A DNA stretch of 64,000 nucleotides from Lawsonibacter hominis (GCF_014287895.1 NZ_JACOPP010000006.1:1-64000); one strand, 5' to 3'; shown: positions 18,233 to 27,594, counted from the first letter of the stretch. The notes: a model not told the origin generated them from the letters alone. Numbers and translations: made by a program.

Positions 18233-18739
18233 ATGTTTGAGAAGATCGACCCCAAGACCCTGAAGGAAAACGTCTTTTCCCTGATCGGGGATCAGTGGAT
18301 GCTGATCACCGCAGGTACACCGGAACACTGCAACACCATGACCGCCAGCTGGGGCGGCCTGGGGGTGCTGTGGGGCAAGAACGTGGCGACCATCTATATC
18401 CGCCCCCAGCGCTACACCTATGAATTTGTGGAGCGCAGCGATTTCTTTACCCTGGCCTTTTTCGGCCGCGAGTACCACAAGGCCCTCGCGCTGTGCGGCG
18501 CCAAGAGCGGCCGGGAGGTCGACAAGGCGAAGGCGTGCGGCTTCACCGTGGCGGCGGGCGAGGGGAAGGCCCCTTATTTTGAACAGGCCGAGCTGGTGCT
18601 GGTCTGTAAGAAAGCCTACTGGCAGGATCTTGATCCGGCCCATTTTCTGGATGCGGAGATCGACGGGGCCTGCTATCCCGGAAAGGATTACCACCGCATG
18701 TATATCGGAGAGATCGTGGAGGTCCTGAAGCGGACCTGA
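18233..18739 (+). CDS. Flavin reductase-like FMN-binding protein
   Basis: This 168-residue protein has the split-barrel FMN-binding fold of flavin reductases: SLIGDQWMLITAGTPEHCNTMTASWGG, GKNVATIYIRPQRYTYEF and FTLAFFGREYHKAL are characteristic. Such enzymes bind FMN and reduce flavins or other acceptors with NAD(P)H, and many clostridial ones have unknown partners. The ATG follows AGGGAGGCAGC. It lies 14 bases upstream of hflX, so both may share a transcript. Confidence 0.85.
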   Translation: MFEKIDPKTLKENVFSLIGDQWMLITAGTPEHCNTMTASWGGLGVLWGKNVATIYIRPQRYTYEFVERSDFFTLAFFGREYHKALALCGAKSGREVDKAKACGFTVAAGEGKAPYFEQAELVLVCKKAYWQDLDPAHFLDAEIDGACYPGKDYHRMYIGEIVEVLKRT

Positions 18740-18753
18740 CACGGGGAGGTTTT

Positions 18754-20058
18754 ATGACGCAGTATACCGAAGACAAGCGCGACCGGGCGGTGCTGGTGGG
18801 CCTGAGCGCCCACAGCCTGCCCCGGGAGGAGTGCGCCACGGAGGCGTCCATGGAGGAGCTGGAAGCCCTGCTGGAGACGGCGGGGGGCGTTTGCGTGGGC
18901 ATGGCGCTGCAGAACCGGGACGCCCCGGAAGCGCGCACCTTTATCGGAGAAGGCAAGACCGCCGAGGTAAAGGAGCTGGTCCGGAACGCGGGGGCGGACC
19001 TGGTCATCTTTGACAATGCCCTTTCCCCCTCCCAGCAGCGGGTATTGTCCGAGGAATTGGGGGTCCAGGTGCTGGACCGTGCGGCCCTCATTCTGGACAT
19101 CTTTGCCCAGCGGGCCCGCACACGGGAGGGCCGGCTGCAGGTGGAGCTGGCCCAGTACCAATACCTGCTGCCCCGGCTGACGGGCATGTGGGGCCACCTG
19201 GTGCGGCAGACCGCCTCCGGCGGAAAGAGCCCCATCGGTACCCGCGGCCCCGGTGAGACCCAGCTGGAGACCGACCGGCGGCACATCCGCCGGAAGATCG
19301 CCAAGCTTCAGGAGGAACTGGAGCAGGTGCGGCGGGTGCGCGCCACCCAGCGGCAGCTGCGGGAGAAGAACGAGGTGCCGGTGGTGGCTCTGGTGGGCTA
19401 TACCAACGCGGGCAAGTCCACCCTTCTGAACGCCCTCACCGGCGCGGAGATCCCGGCCAACGACCGTCTGTTCGACACGCTGGACACCACCACACGCACC
19501 CTGGAGATCAGCGATACCTGTACGGTGCTGCTCAGCGACACCGTGGGCTTTATCCGCAAGCTCCCCCACCACCTGGTGGAGGCCTTCAAGGCTACTTTGG
19601 AGGAGCTGTCCTACGCGGATCTGCTGCTCCACGTCATCGACGCCTCCAACCCCGAATGGCGGGAGCAGGCCGAGGTGGTGGAGCATCTGGTCGATGAGCT
19701 GGGCTCCGCCGGGACGCCCCGGATCGATGTGTTCAACAAGGCGGACTGCTATACCGGCGATATCCTGCCCCACGGGGCGGACATCGTCTCGCTCTCCGCG
19801 AAAACGGGGCAGGGGCTGGACAAGCTGCTGGAGATGATCGGAACGCGTCTGGACACCGGGGCACGACGGGTGGTGCTGCAGATCCCCTACGACCAGGGGG
19901 GGCTGGTGGATCTGCTCCACCGCCAGGCAAAGGTGGAGCGGGTGGACTACGGAGAGGCCATCGAGGTCACCGCCGTGTGCACCCCGGTGCAGTTGGGCCG
20001 TCTGCGGGGCTATATCGTCTCCGGCTGGACGCCGCCCAGGGAGTTTTGGGAAGAATAA
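18754..20058 (+). CDS. hflX: GTPase HflX
   Basis: This 434-residue GTPase binds the 50S subunit and splits or rescues stalled ribosomes. The N-terminal HflX domain includes DNALSPSQQRVLSEELGVQV and the Gly-rich SPIGTRGPGETQLETDRR. The G domain has GYTNAGKS (215-222), the G3 motif DTVGF and the G4 motif NKAD. GGGGAGG precedes the ATG. It is followed within ten bases by the next gene, forming a run of four tightly packed genes. Confidence 0.95.
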   Translation: MTQYTEDKRDRAVLVGLSAHSLPREECATEASMEELEALLETAGGVCVGMALQNRDAPEARTFIGEGKTAEVKELVRNAGADLVIFDNALSPSQQRVLSEELGVQVLDRAALILDIFAQRARTREGRLQVELAQYQYLLPRLTGMWGHLVRQTASGGKSPIGTRGPGETQLETDRRHIRRKIAKLQEELEQVRRVRATQRQLREKNEVPVVALVGYTNAGKSTLLNALTGAEIPANDRLFDTLDTTTRTLEISDTCTVLLSDTVGFIRKLPHHLVEAFKATLEELSYADLLLHVIDASNPEWREQAEVVEHLVDELGSAGTPRIDVFNKADCYTGDILPHGADIVSLSAKTGQGLDKLLEMIGTRLDTGARRVVLQIPYDQGGLVDLLHRQAKVERVDYGEAIEVTAVCTPVQLGRLRGYIVSGWTPPREFWEE

Positions 20059-20094
20059 AGACGGCCTTTGCCCGGGGAGAGGAAGGTGACGGAT

Positions 20095-20844
20095 ATGCTT
20101 TATCTGCGCGGCCTGGAGCAGCTGGACGAGGCGGCGGACGAGGCGGACTACACGCGGCGCATTCCGGCAGTGGCGGCGCTGAAACGGCTGGAGTTCCGCT
20201 GCCCGGTCACCTTCTTCGTGGGGGAGAACGGGAGCGGGAAATCCACGCTGCTGGAGGCCATCGCCGTGGCTTGGGGCTTTAATCCGGAGGGCGGCTCCCG
20301 GAATTTCCGGTTTTCCAGCCGGGACACCCACTCCGGCTTGTACCGCAGGCTGCGCCTGGTGCGGGGGAGCTGCATTGCGCAGGACGGCTATTTTCTCCGC
20401 TCCGAGAGCTTGTACAACATGGCCAGCTATGTGGACGAGCTGGCTGGGGGCGACCGGGGCTTTCTGCGGCAGTTCGGCGGGCGTTCCCTGCACGGCCGAT
20501 CCCATGGGGAGAGCCTGCTCGCCTTGGCCCAGAACCGTTTCCGGAGACAGGGCCTTTATTTGCTGGACGAGCCTGAGGCCGCCTTGTCCCCGGTCCGCCA
20601 GCTCACCTTTCTGGCGCTGCTGCACCGTCTGGCGTCGGAGGGCTCCCAGCTGATTGTGGCCACCCATTCCCCCATCCTGATGGCCTGCCCCCGGGCGGAG
20701 ATCCTGCGCTTTGACGGCGCGGCGGGCATCACGCCGGTGGCCTGGCAGGAGACGGAGCACGTTCAGATCACCCGTGATTTTTTGGCCGCGCCGGAGCGGA
20801 TGATGCGCGTCCTCTTTGCGGAGGGCGGAGAGGAGGAAGCATGA
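20095..20844 (+). CDS. AAA-family ATPase (ABC/SMC-like)
   Basis: This 249-residue predicted ATPase is of the COG3910 type. Walker A is VGENGSGKST, a signature-like SHGESLL occurs mid-protein, Walker B is GLYLLDEPEAALSP, and the H-loop is IVATHSPIL. It has no membrane domain, so it is a soluble ATPase of unknown role. The start at 20095 follows GAGAGGAAGGTGA; a TTG at 20068 is in frame but less convincing. Its stop overlaps the next start by four bases (ATGA), which indicates coupled translation with the acetyltransferase. Confidence 0.85.
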   Translation: MLYLRGLEQLDEAADEADYTRRIPAVAALKRLEFRCPVTFFVGENGSGKSTLLEAIAVAWGFNPEGGSRNFRFSSRDTHSGLYRRLRLVRGSCIAQDGYFLRSESLYNMASYVDELAGGDRGFLRQFGGRSLHGRSHGESLLALAQNRFRRQGLYLLDEPEAALSPVRQLTFLALLHRLASEGSQLIVATHSPILMACPRAEILRFDGAAGITPVAWQETEHVQITRDFLAAPERMMRVLFAEGGEEEA

Positions 20845-21374
20845 GCCTGTACCTGGAGACGTCCCGTCTGATCCTGCGTCCCTTTGCCGAGGAAGACGCA
20901 CAGGATCTGTACGCCTATGCCAGCCATCCGGAGGTGGGGCCGCCCGCCGGCTGGAAGCCCCATGAGAGTCTGGCGGAAAGCCTGGAGGTGATCCGCACCA
21001 TCTTCCAGCCCTCCAACACCCTGGCGGTGGTGCTGCGGAAGACCGGCCGGGTGATCGGCTCGGCCGGATTCGTGGATAAGCACGAGCCGGGGCTGGGTCT
21101 GCCCAGCGAGGAGATCGGCTATTCCCTGTGCCGGGATCACTGGGGGCAGGGCCTGATCCCGGAGGCGGTGGAGGCGATCCTCCTGCACGGCTTTACGGCG
21201 CTGGGCTATGCGGCCCTTTGGGCGGCCTACTATGACGGCAACGTAAAATCCCGCCGTGTGATGGAAAAGTGCGGTATGACCTACCGCTTTTCCCGGCGGG
21301 AGGAGGTAGTGCAGCTGGGGGAAGTACGGCAGGCGCACTATTATGCCATTACCCGGGAGGAGTGGATGCAGTGA
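20841..21374 (+). CDS. GNAT acetyltransferase (RimJ/RimL type)
   Basis: This 177-residue protein opens with LETSRLILRPFAEEDAQDLY, the standard start of RimJ/RimL-like N-acetyltransferases. The acetyl-CoA-binding segment is GYSLCRDHWGQGLIPEAVEA, followed by NVKSRRVMEKCGM. The substrate, probably an amino group on a protein or small molecule, cannot be deduced. It overlaps both neighbours by four bases, so it belongs to the hflX-AAA-GNAT-yigZ run. Confidence 0.9.
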   Translation: MSLYLETSRLILRPFAEEDAQDLYAYASHPEVGPPAGWKPHESLAESLEVIRTIFQPSNTLAVVLRKTGRVIGSAGFVDKHEPGLGLPSEEIGYSLCRDHWGQGLIPEAVEAILLHGFTALGYAALWAAYYDGNVKSRRVMEKCGMTYRFSRREEVVQLGEVRQAHYYAITREEWMQ

Positions 21375-22000
21375 CGGAATATTTTGTGCCGACGGGCCCT
21401 GCCGAGACCGAACTGGTGGAAAAGCGCTCCCGTTTTCTGGGGCAGGTCTTCCCCGTAGAGAGCGAGAAGGAGGCCCGCGCCCGGATCGAGGCAGTCAGAA
21501 AGCGGCACTATGACGCCCGGCACAACTGCTGGTGCTACCGGCTTCGCGCGGGGGGCGCGGAGCGCTGCTCCGACGACGGGGAACCCCAAGGTACCGCGGG
21601 ACAGCCCATGCTGGGCGTGTTCCAGCGGGAGGGCGTGGAAAACGTCTGCTGTGTGGTCACCCGCTACTTCGGCGGCGTGCTGCTTGGGGCCGGCGGGCTC
21701 GTGCGGGCCTATACCCAAAGCGCCAAGGACGCGTTGGATGCCGCCGGGATCTCCGTGGTGCGCCGCTGGGTGGAGCTGTCCCTGCCCTGCGCCTACGGGC
21801 TTTTTGAGCGGATGAAGCTGGAGGTGGAGCGCCAGGGCGGCGCGCTGGGCGGCGTGGAGTACGCCGAAGACGTGACCATCCGGGCGCTGCTGCCCGAGCA
21901 GCGGGTGGAAGACTTTATCGCGGCGGTGACCGAACGGACCGCCGGGGAGGTCCTGCCCCGGGCCTGCGGGGAGGCCTATCGTGCGGTTCCGATCAAATAA
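21371..22000 (+). CDS. yigZ: YigZ/IMPACT family protein
   Basis: This 209-residue protein starts at a GTG overlapping the previous stop (GTGA). The N-terminal IMPACT domain has KRSRFLGQVFPV, HYDARHNCWCYR, DDGEPQGTAGQPML and VVTRYFGGVLLGAGGLVRAY. A C-terminal DUF1949-type domain follows. IMPACT proteins relate to translational control (GCN1 binding in eukaryotes), but the bacterial role is unsettled. The length fits (about 205-215). It is the last gene of the run. Confidence 0.92.
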   Translation: MTEYFVPTGPAETELVEKRSRFLGQVFPVESEKEARARIEAVRKRHYDARHNCWCYRLRAGGAERCSDDGEPQGTAGQPMLGVFQREGVENVCCVVTRYFGGVLLGAGGLVRAYTQSAKDALDAAGISVVRRWVELSLPCAYGLFERMKLEVERQGGALGGVEYAEDVTIRALLPEQRVEDFIAAVTERTAGEVLPRACGEAYRAVPIK

Positions 22001-22019
22001 TATGAATAAATTATGAACT

Positions 22020-22046
22020 TTCGGAAAAAAGAAGGGTTTTTCCGAA
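22020..22046. other. Hairpin without T tract between yigZ and dgt
   Basis: The 10-bp stem TTCGGAAAAA / TTTTTCCGAA has a 7-base loop. It is followed by A residues on the plus strand, so it is not a standard terminator. It may be a leader structure of dgt or a weak stop for the upstream run. Confidence 0.4.
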
Positions 22047-22094
22047 AAAAAGCGTATACAGTTATAGCGGAAGCAGGGGAGGAGGGCATTTCCC

Positions 22095-23099
22095 TTGACA
22101 CTGAGAGAACAGACCGAAGCGGCGGAGCGGGCGCAGCTGTCTCCCTTCGCCTGTCTTGCATCGGCCTCGCGGGGGCGGGAGCGTCCCCTGGAGCCGTGTC
22201 CCACCCGCACCTGCTTCCAGCGCGACATCGACCGCATCGTCCACTCCAAGGCATTCCGGCGGCTGAAGCACAAAACGCAGGTATTCCTGGAGCCGGAGGG
22301 GGACCACTACCGCACCCGTATGACCCACACCATCGAGGTCTCCCGTATCGCCCGTACCATCGCACGGGGGCTGCGCCTCAATGAAGACCTGACGGAGGCC
22401 GCCGCCTATGGCCATGATCTGGGCCATACCCCCTTTGGCCACGCCGGGGAGCGGGTCCTCCACGAGATCATGCCCGGCGGGTTTGCCCACAACGAGCAGT
22501 CCCTGCGGGTGGTGGACCGGCTGGAGAAGGACGGAGAGGGCCTCAACCTGACGTGGGAGGTGCGCCGGGGCATCCTCTGCCATACGGGAAGCGACCGGGC
22601 CGAGACGCTGGAGGGCCAGCTTCTGCGCCTGGCGGATAAGATTGCCTACATCAACCACGATATCGACGACGCCATTCGGGGCAAGATCATCTATCCTATG
22701 GATATTCCCCTGAGCGTCTCTCAGATGCTGGGATTCACCCACTCCGAGCGCATCAACACCCTGGTGACGGACATCATCGCAAGCAGCGCCGGGCGCAATG
22801 AAATCGTCCAGTCCGCCGCCTGCCGGGACGCCATGCACGAGCTGCGGGAGTTCATGTTTGAGTACGTTTACCGCAATCCGGTGGCCAAGGGCGAGGAGGG
22901 CAAGGCGCAGGACATGCTGCGCCGCCTCTTTGAATACTATAGAGCAGACCCGGACAAGCTGCCCCCGGAATTCCAGGAGATCCGTATGGAGGAGAGCCCG
23001 GAGCGCGCCGTCTGCGACTACATTTCCGGTATGACGGACAAATTTGCGGTGGAGCAGTTCGGCGAAGCCTTCATCCCAAAGGCGTGGAGCGTGAAATAG
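22095..23099 (+). CDS. dgt: Deoxyguanosinetriphosphate triphosphohydrolase-like protein
   Basis: This 334-residue HD-domain enzyme hydrolyses dNTPs to nucleosides and triphosphate. The metal-binding pattern is RMTHTIEVSRIARTIARGL...YGHDLGHTPFGHAGE, with Asp of a later NHDIDDA segment completing the HD site. It begins at a TTG with GGGGAGGAGG upstream. The order dgt-dnaG-rpoD is common in Firmicutes and ties nucleotide pools to replication priming. Confidence 0.92.
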   Translation: MTLREQTEAAERAQLSPFACLASASRGRERPLEPCPTRTCFQRDIDRIVHSKAFRRLKHKTQVFLEPEGDHYRTRMTHTIEVSRIARTIARGLRLNEDLTEAAAYGHDLGHTPFGHAGERVLHEIMPGGFAHNEQSLRVVDRLEKDGEGLNLTWEVRRGILCHTGSDRAETLEGQLLRLADKIAYINHDIDDAIRGKIIYPMDIPLSVSQMLGFTHSERINTLVTDIIASSAGRNEIVQSAACRDAMHELREFMFEYVYRNPVAKGEEGKAQDMLRRLFEYYRADPDKLPPEFQEIRMEESPERAVCDYISGMTDKFAVEQFGEAFIPKAWSVK

Positions 23100-23107
23100 A
23101 CGCGGAC

Positions 23108-23217
23108 GCGCGCAAGCGCGCCAAGCGTTTTGCCGCAGGTAAAACCTTGCCGCAGGGCGAATTCAGTTCGCCCGAGGAAGTTGAAACGGGGTCCCCGCGC
23201 GGCTGTGCCGCGTGGGG
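23108..23217 (+). other. Structured dgt-dnaG intergenic region
   Basis: Three inverted repeats occur in 110 bases: CGCG-CAAG-CGCG near 23108-23121, GGGCGAA-TTCAG-TTCGCCC (23155-23173), and an 11-bp stem CCCCGCGCGGC / GCCGCGTGGGG (23193-23217, one G-T pair). A 10-base direct repeat TTGCCGCAGG lies at about 23130 and 23148. No T tract follows. It may be an RNA-processing or attenuation region ahead of dnaG-rpoD. Confidence 0.45.
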
Positions 23218-23285
23218 CAGGAAATGACGGGGCGCGGGTATGAAACCGGCAGATCACGGCAAAAATAGTCGGAAGGAGGGCGGCC

Positions 23286-25067
23286 ATGGCCATTCCGGAG
23301 CAATTTATCGACGAACTGGTGGCCCGGAGCGAGATCTCCGATGTGGTGTCCTCCTACGTATCCCTGAAAAAGAAGGGCGCCAATCTGTGGGGCCTGTGTC
23401 CCTTTCACAGTGAAAAGACGCCCTCCTTTTCCGTGTCTCAGGAGAAGCAGATCTACCACTGCTTTGGCTGCGGAAAGGGGGGCGGGGTGATCTCCTTTCT
23501 TATGGAGATCGAGAACCTGCCGTTTGTGGATGCGGTACGCCTGCTGGCCCAGCGGGCGGGGATGGAGGTCCCGGACGCTTCGGCCGACGACGAAAGCCGG
23601 AAAAAGCGCGCCCGTGCCCTGGCGGCCAACCGGGATGCGGCCCGGTTCTACCACGAATACCTCAAAAGCCCCGGCGGGGCGCGGGTGCGGGACTATATCG
23701 CCCAGCGGCAGATTACCCCCCGCACAGCCACCCGCTTCGGTTTGGGGGCCGCCCCGGACCAGTGGGACGGCTTGATCCGCGCCTTGTCGGAACAGGGGTA
23801 TACCAAGCTGGAGCTGATCGAAGCAGGCCTTGCCGTGGCGGGTAAAAACGGCGGCGTCTACGATAAGTTCCGCTCCCGGCTCATGCTCCCCGTGATCGAC
23901 GTGCGGGGGGAAGTGACCGGCTTTACCAGCCGCATCCTGCCGGGAGAAGAGGGGGCGAAGTACCTCAACACCCCTGAGACGGCCGTGTTCAAAAAGGGGC
24001 GGCTCATCTACGCCCTGAATTTTGCCAAGAGCACCAAGCGGCCCAACCTGGTGCTGGTCGAGGGCAATATCGACGTGATCACCCTGCATCAGGCGGGCTT
24101 TGACAACGTAGTGGCCACGATGGGCACCGCGCTTACCGAGGAGCATGCCCGGATCCTCGCCCGGTATACCCGGGAACTGGTGCTCTGCTACGACAACGAC
24201 CCGGCGGGGAAAAAATCCACCGACCGGGTACTGGGCATCCTGAGAAACGCCGACCTGAACGTACGGGTGCTGCAGCTGCCCAATGCGTACGACGCCGCGG
24301 GGAACCCGCTCAAACAGGACCCGGATGACTTTGTAAAAAAATTCGGCCCCGCCGCTTTTGAAAAGTGCCTGAGCGGCAGCGCGGGGCAGAACGACTACAA
24401 GCTGGATACCCTGCAGCAGCGGCACGATCTGTCCGACGAGGAGGGGCGGCTGGCTTTTCTGCGGGAAGCGGTGGAGACGGTAGCCTCCCTGCGCAGCCCC
24501 ATCGAACGGGAGATCTACGGCAACAAGGCCGCCGCCGCCGCGGGCGTCTCCGCCGAGGCCATGGCCCAGGAGGTCAAGCGGGAGCTGGCCCGCCGCATGA
24601 AGCAGGCCAAAAAGAAACAGGAGCGCCGTGACCTGACCCCAGCCGTCCAGCTCCAGCCGAAGGAGCGGGAGCTGCGCTACGCCAACCTGCGCTCTGCCCG
24701 TGCGGAGGAGGGGGTGCTCCGGCTGCTGCTGCTGGAGAGCGCACTGTTTCAAGAGACGGCCGGGCTCAAGCCGGAGCAGTTTTCCGCTCCGGCGCTGGCA
24801 AAAATCTACGGCCTGCTGCTGCGCCGCCACCGCGAGGGGCGCTCCACGCAGCTGGCGGCTCTGGCCGGGGAGCTTTCCCCGGAGGAAATGAATCATTTGG
24901 TAAGCGTGATGGATCAGCCGGAGTCTCTGGCCCACAGCCAACAGGCCCTGCGCGATTACATAGAGATCATAGAGACCGAGGCCCTCAAGCGGTCGGGGAC
25001 GGATCAGGTGGACCCCCTGCTGGCGGCGCGGGAGAAATTCAGAGAGAAAAAAGGCTATGGAGGATGA
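23286..25067 (+). CDS. dnaG: DNA primase
   Basis: This 593-residue primase makes RNA primers at the replication fork. The N-terminal zinc finger is CPFHSEKTPSF...YHCFGCGKGG. The catalytic core has the RNAP-basic and TOPRIM motifs (VEGNIDVITLHQAGF and YDNDPAGKKS). The C-terminal third is the helicase-binding domain. The TOPRIM motif reads VEGNIDV and YDND instead of the commoner EGYMDV and FDGD, which keeps the acidic residues. GGAAGGAGG lies eight bases before the ATG. The stop overlaps the rpoD leader. Confidence 0.96.
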   Translation: MAIPEQFIDELVARSEISDVVSSYVSLKKKGANLWGLCPFHSEKTPSFSVSQEKQIYHCFGCGKGGGVISFLMEIENLPFVDAVRLLAQRAGMEVPDASADDESRKKRARALAANRDAARFYHEYLKSPGGARVRDYIAQRQITPRTATRFGLGAAPDQWDGLIRALSEQGYTKLELIEAGLAVAGKNGGVYDKFRSRLMLPVIDVRGEVTGFTSRILPGEEGAKYLNTPETAVFKKGRLIYALNFAKSTKRPNLVLVEGNIDVITLHQAGFDNVVATMGTALTEEHARILARYTRELVLCYDNDPAGKKSTDRVLGILRNADLNVRVLQLPNAYDAAGNPLKQDPDDFVKKFGPAAFEKCLSGSAGQNDYKLDTLQQRHDLSDEEGRLAFLREAVETVASLRSPIEREIYGNKAAAAAGVSAEAMAQEVKRELARRMKQAKKKQERRDLTPAVQLQPKERELRYANLRSARAEEGVLRLLLLESALFQETAGLKPEQFSAPALAKIYGLLLRRHREGRSTQLAALAGELSPEEMNHLVSVMDQPESLAHSQQALRDYIEIIETEALKRSGTDQVDPLLAAREKFREKKGYGG

Positions 25068-25071
25068 CCGC

Positions 25072-26409
25072 ATGAGTGAAAAGAACACCGCCGGCAAAAA
25101 GGTACACACATTGACCCTGGAAGCGCAGAAGAAGCCCAGCGTCAGCAATGAACAGAAGATGGAGCAGGGCAAGATCGAGATCATGAAGGTGGTCGAGGGC
25201 GTTCAGGGTGCGGAAAAGCTGGCCGAGCTCATCGAGCGGGGCAAAAAGAAGGGCAACCTCTCGTCCAGCGAGCTGATGGACGTGCTGGAGAACCTGGACC
25301 TGAGTTCCGAGCAGATGGATAAGATTTACGACACGCTGGAGAATCTGGGGATCGACACGGTGGGGGAGGATTACCTGCCCGAGCTGGCCGACGATCTCGT
25401 GCCCCCTGCCGAGGAGCTGGAGGAGATCCCCGAGGAGGAGATCGTGGATCCCAACACCCTGGTGGATTCGTTTGGGATCGACGACCCGGTGCGCATGTAC
25501 CTGAAGGAGATCGGCAAGGTAAATCTGCTCACCCCGGAGGAGGAGATCGAGCTGGCCCAGGATATGGGCGCCGGCGACGCCGCCAAGGAGCAGATGGAGG
25601 AGATGGAACGCGCGCGCAGGGAGGGCGAGGAGATCGAACTCAGCGCCGAGGACGAGGCCGAGCTCAAGCGGCTGGTGAAGCGCGGCGAGGCCGCCAAGCA
25701 GCGCCTGGCCGAGGCCAACCTGCGTCTGGTGGTCTCCATCGCAAAGCGGTATGTGGGCCGGGGCATGCTTTTCCTGGATCTGATCCAGGAGGGCAACCTG
25801 GGGCTGATCAAGGCGGTGGAGAAGTTCGATTACACCAAGGGCTATAAGTTCTCCACCTATGCCACCTGGTGGATCCGCCAGGCTATTACCCGGGCCATTG
25901 CAGACCAGGCCCGCACGATCCGGATCCCCGTCCATATGGTGGAGACCATCAACAAGGTCATTCGAGTCTCCCGGCAGCTGCTCCAGGAGCTGGGCCACGA
26001 CCCCACGCCCGAGGAGATCGCAGAGGAGATGTCCATGCCGGTGGATAAGGTGCGGGAGATCCTGAAGATCGCCCAGGAGCCGGTCAGCTTGGAGACTCCC
26101 ATCGGTGAGGAGGAGGATTCCCATCTGGGGGATTTCATCCCCGACGAGGACGCCTCCGAGCCCTCGGAGGCCGCCAGCTTCACCCTGCTCAAGGAGCAGC
26201 TGGTGGATGTGCTGAGTACGCTTACGCCCCGTGAGGAGAAGGTGCTCAAGCTCCGCTTTGGAATTGAGGACGGCCGCACCCGCACGCTGGAGGAAGTGGG
26301 CAAGGAATTTAACGTGACCCGTGAACGGATCCGCCAGATCGAGGCCAAGGCTCTGAGAAAACTGCGCCATCCCAGCCGGAGCAAGAAGCTGAAGGACTTT
26401 CTGAACTAA
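25072..26409 (+). CDS. rpoD: RNA polymerase primary sigma factor
   Basis: This 445-residue vegetative sigma factor has region 1.1 at the N-terminus, DDPVRMYLKEIG (1.2), RFVGRGMLFLDLIQEGN-type region 2.1-2.2 (here KRYVGRGMLFLDLIQEGN), YKFSTYATWWIRQAITRA (2.3-2.4) and a region 4 HTH (LEEVGKEFNVTRERIRQIEA). The ATG at 25072 is chosen because GGAGG lies eight bases before it, inside the end of dnaG; an ATG at 25057 is in frame but has no good site. This factor should read the TTGACA/TATAAT promoters seen throughout the window. Confidence 0.97.
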   Translation: MSEKNTAGKKVHTLTLEAQKKPSVSNEQKMEQGKIEIMKVVEGVQGAEKLAELIERGKKKGNLSSSELMDVLENLDLSSEQMDKIYDTLENLGIDTVGEDYLPELADDLVPPAEELEEIPEEEIVDPNTLVDSFGIDDPVRMYLKEIGKVNLLTPEEEIELAQDMGAGDAAKEQMEEMERARREGEEIELSAEDEAELKRLVKRGEAAKQRLAEANLRLVVSIAKRYVGRGMLFLDLIQEGNLGLIKAVEKFDYTKGYKFSTYATWWIRQAITRAIADQARTIRIPVHMVETINKVIRVSRQLLQELGHDPTPEEIAEEMSMPVDKVREILKIAQEPVSLETPIGEEEDSHLGDFIPDEDASEPSEAASFTLLKEQLVDVLSTLTPREEKVLKLRFGIEDGRTRTLEEVGKEFNVTRERIRQIEAKALRKLRHPSRSKKLKDFLN

Positions 26410-26490
26410 GGGGCGGAAGCGTTGCACAGCCAAGGGGCAGCGGCGTGCCTCCCGGCTGGAGCAAGAAGCGAAAGCCTGTTTGAACTGCGG

Positions 26491-26538
26491 AAACACCCCC
26501 CAGGCAGGAGGCGAGCGGCTCCTGCCTGGGGGGTGTTT
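26491..26538 (+). terminator. Terminator of the dgt-dnaG-rpoD unit
   Basis: A 20-bp perfect stem AAACACCCCCCAGGCAGGAG and its complement, with an 8-base loop, ends in TTT, 82 bases after rpoD. Confidence 0.75.
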
Positions 26539-26597
26539 GTATGCGGCCGATGAAAGTGGCCTCCGCAGGGCATACTGCTCGGGTAGGAGGGACTGCC

Positions 26598-27548
26598 ATG
26601 AACAACATTCAAAAGGCGGCCATTGTAGGCTGCGGCTTTGTGGGCTCCAGCATCGCCTTTACGCTGCTGCAAAGCGGTATTTTTTCCGAACTGATCCTCC
26701 TGGACGTCAACCGGGACCGGGCGGAGGGGGAGGCGATGGACCTCTCGCACGGACTGCCCTTTGCCCATCCCATGCAGATCCGGGCAGGGAGCTACGGCGA
26801 TCTTGCCGACTGCGCGCTGATCATCATTACCGCCGGCGCGGGCCAGAAACCGGGGGAAACACGCCTGGAGTTGGTCCACAAAAACGTGGAGATCTACCGC
26901 GAGATCATCCCACGGATTGCCCGCCGGAACCGGGAGGCCATCCTTCTGGTGGTATCCAATCCGGTGGACGTGCTGACCTATGCGGCCTGGCGGCTGTCGG
27001 GCTACCCGGCGGAGCGGGTGCTGGGTTCCGGTACCGTCCTGGATACGGCGCGGCTGAAATATCTGCTGGGAGAACACCTTCAGTTGGACAGCCGCAGCGT
27101 CCACGCCGTCATCATCGGCGAGCATGGGGACAGCGAGCTGGCGGTGTGGAGCGGCGCCAATATCTCCGGCGTACCGTTGGAGCATTTTTGTGAGCTGCGC
27201 GGCCACTACGATCACGCAGCCGCCGACGCATGGCTGCGCCGGGAGGTACGGGAAAGCGCCTATGAGATCATCCGGAGGAAGGGAGCCACCTATTACGGCG
27301 TGGCCATGGCGGTGGGCCGCATCGCCCTGGCCATCGTCCGGGACGAGCATTCAGTGCTGCCGGTGTCCAATCTGCTTCGGGGTCAGTATGGCATCCGTGA
27401 GCTGTGCATGAGCGTCCCGGCCATCGTGGGCCGCACCGGGGTGGAGACCACCCTGGAGATCCCGCTTTCCGGCGAGGAGCAGACGGCGCTGAATCTTTCC
27501 GCTGCCACGCTGCGCGCGGTGGTAGACGCGCTGGAACTTCCGCACTGA
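26598..27548 (+). CDS. ldh: L-lactate dehydrogenase
   Basis: This 316-residue NAD-dependent enzyme reduces pyruvate to lactate. The Rossmann start is AAIVGCGFVGSSIAF and the NAD-selecting Asp is in LLDVN. The substrate loop GAGQKPGETR carries Gln83, the residue that favours lactate over malate, and Arg89. The catalytic His is His176 in IGEHGDSE and the substrate Arg lies in DTARLK. TAGGAGGG precedes the ATG at 26598, so the upstream frame extension is not used. It is flanked by terminators and is probably monocistronic. Confidence 0.94.
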   Translation: MNNIQKAAIVGCGFVGSSIAFTLLQSGIFSELILLDVNRDRAEGEAMDLSHGLPFAHPMQIRAGSYGDLADCALIIITAGAGQKPGETRLELVHKNVEIYREIIPRIARRNREAILLVVSNPVDVLTYAAWRLSGYPAERVLGSGTVLDTARLKYLLGEHLQLDSRSVHAVIIGEHGDSELAVWSGANISGVPLEHFCELRGHYDHAAADAWLRREVRESAYEIIRRKGATYYGVAMAVGRIALAIVRDEHSVLPVSNLLRGQYGIRELCMSVPAIVGRTGVETTLEIPLSGEEQTALNLSAATLRAVVDALELPH

Positions 27549-27594
27549 ACGGCGGTAGGCCCCGGACCGTCAGGTCCGGGGCCTACCGCCGTTC
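27547..27594. terminator. Terminator after ldh (22-bp stem)
   Basis: GAACGGCGGTAGGCCCCGGA-type 22-bp perfect stem (27547-27568 with 27573-27594) and a 4-base GTCA loop. It overlaps the ldh stop and separates ldh from the convergent small gene. No clear T tract follows. Confidence 0.7.

Noticed and set aside
22020..22046. Terminator after yigZ
   Set aside because: The stem is good, but it is followed by A, not T, on the plus strand, so I kept it only as a hairpin.
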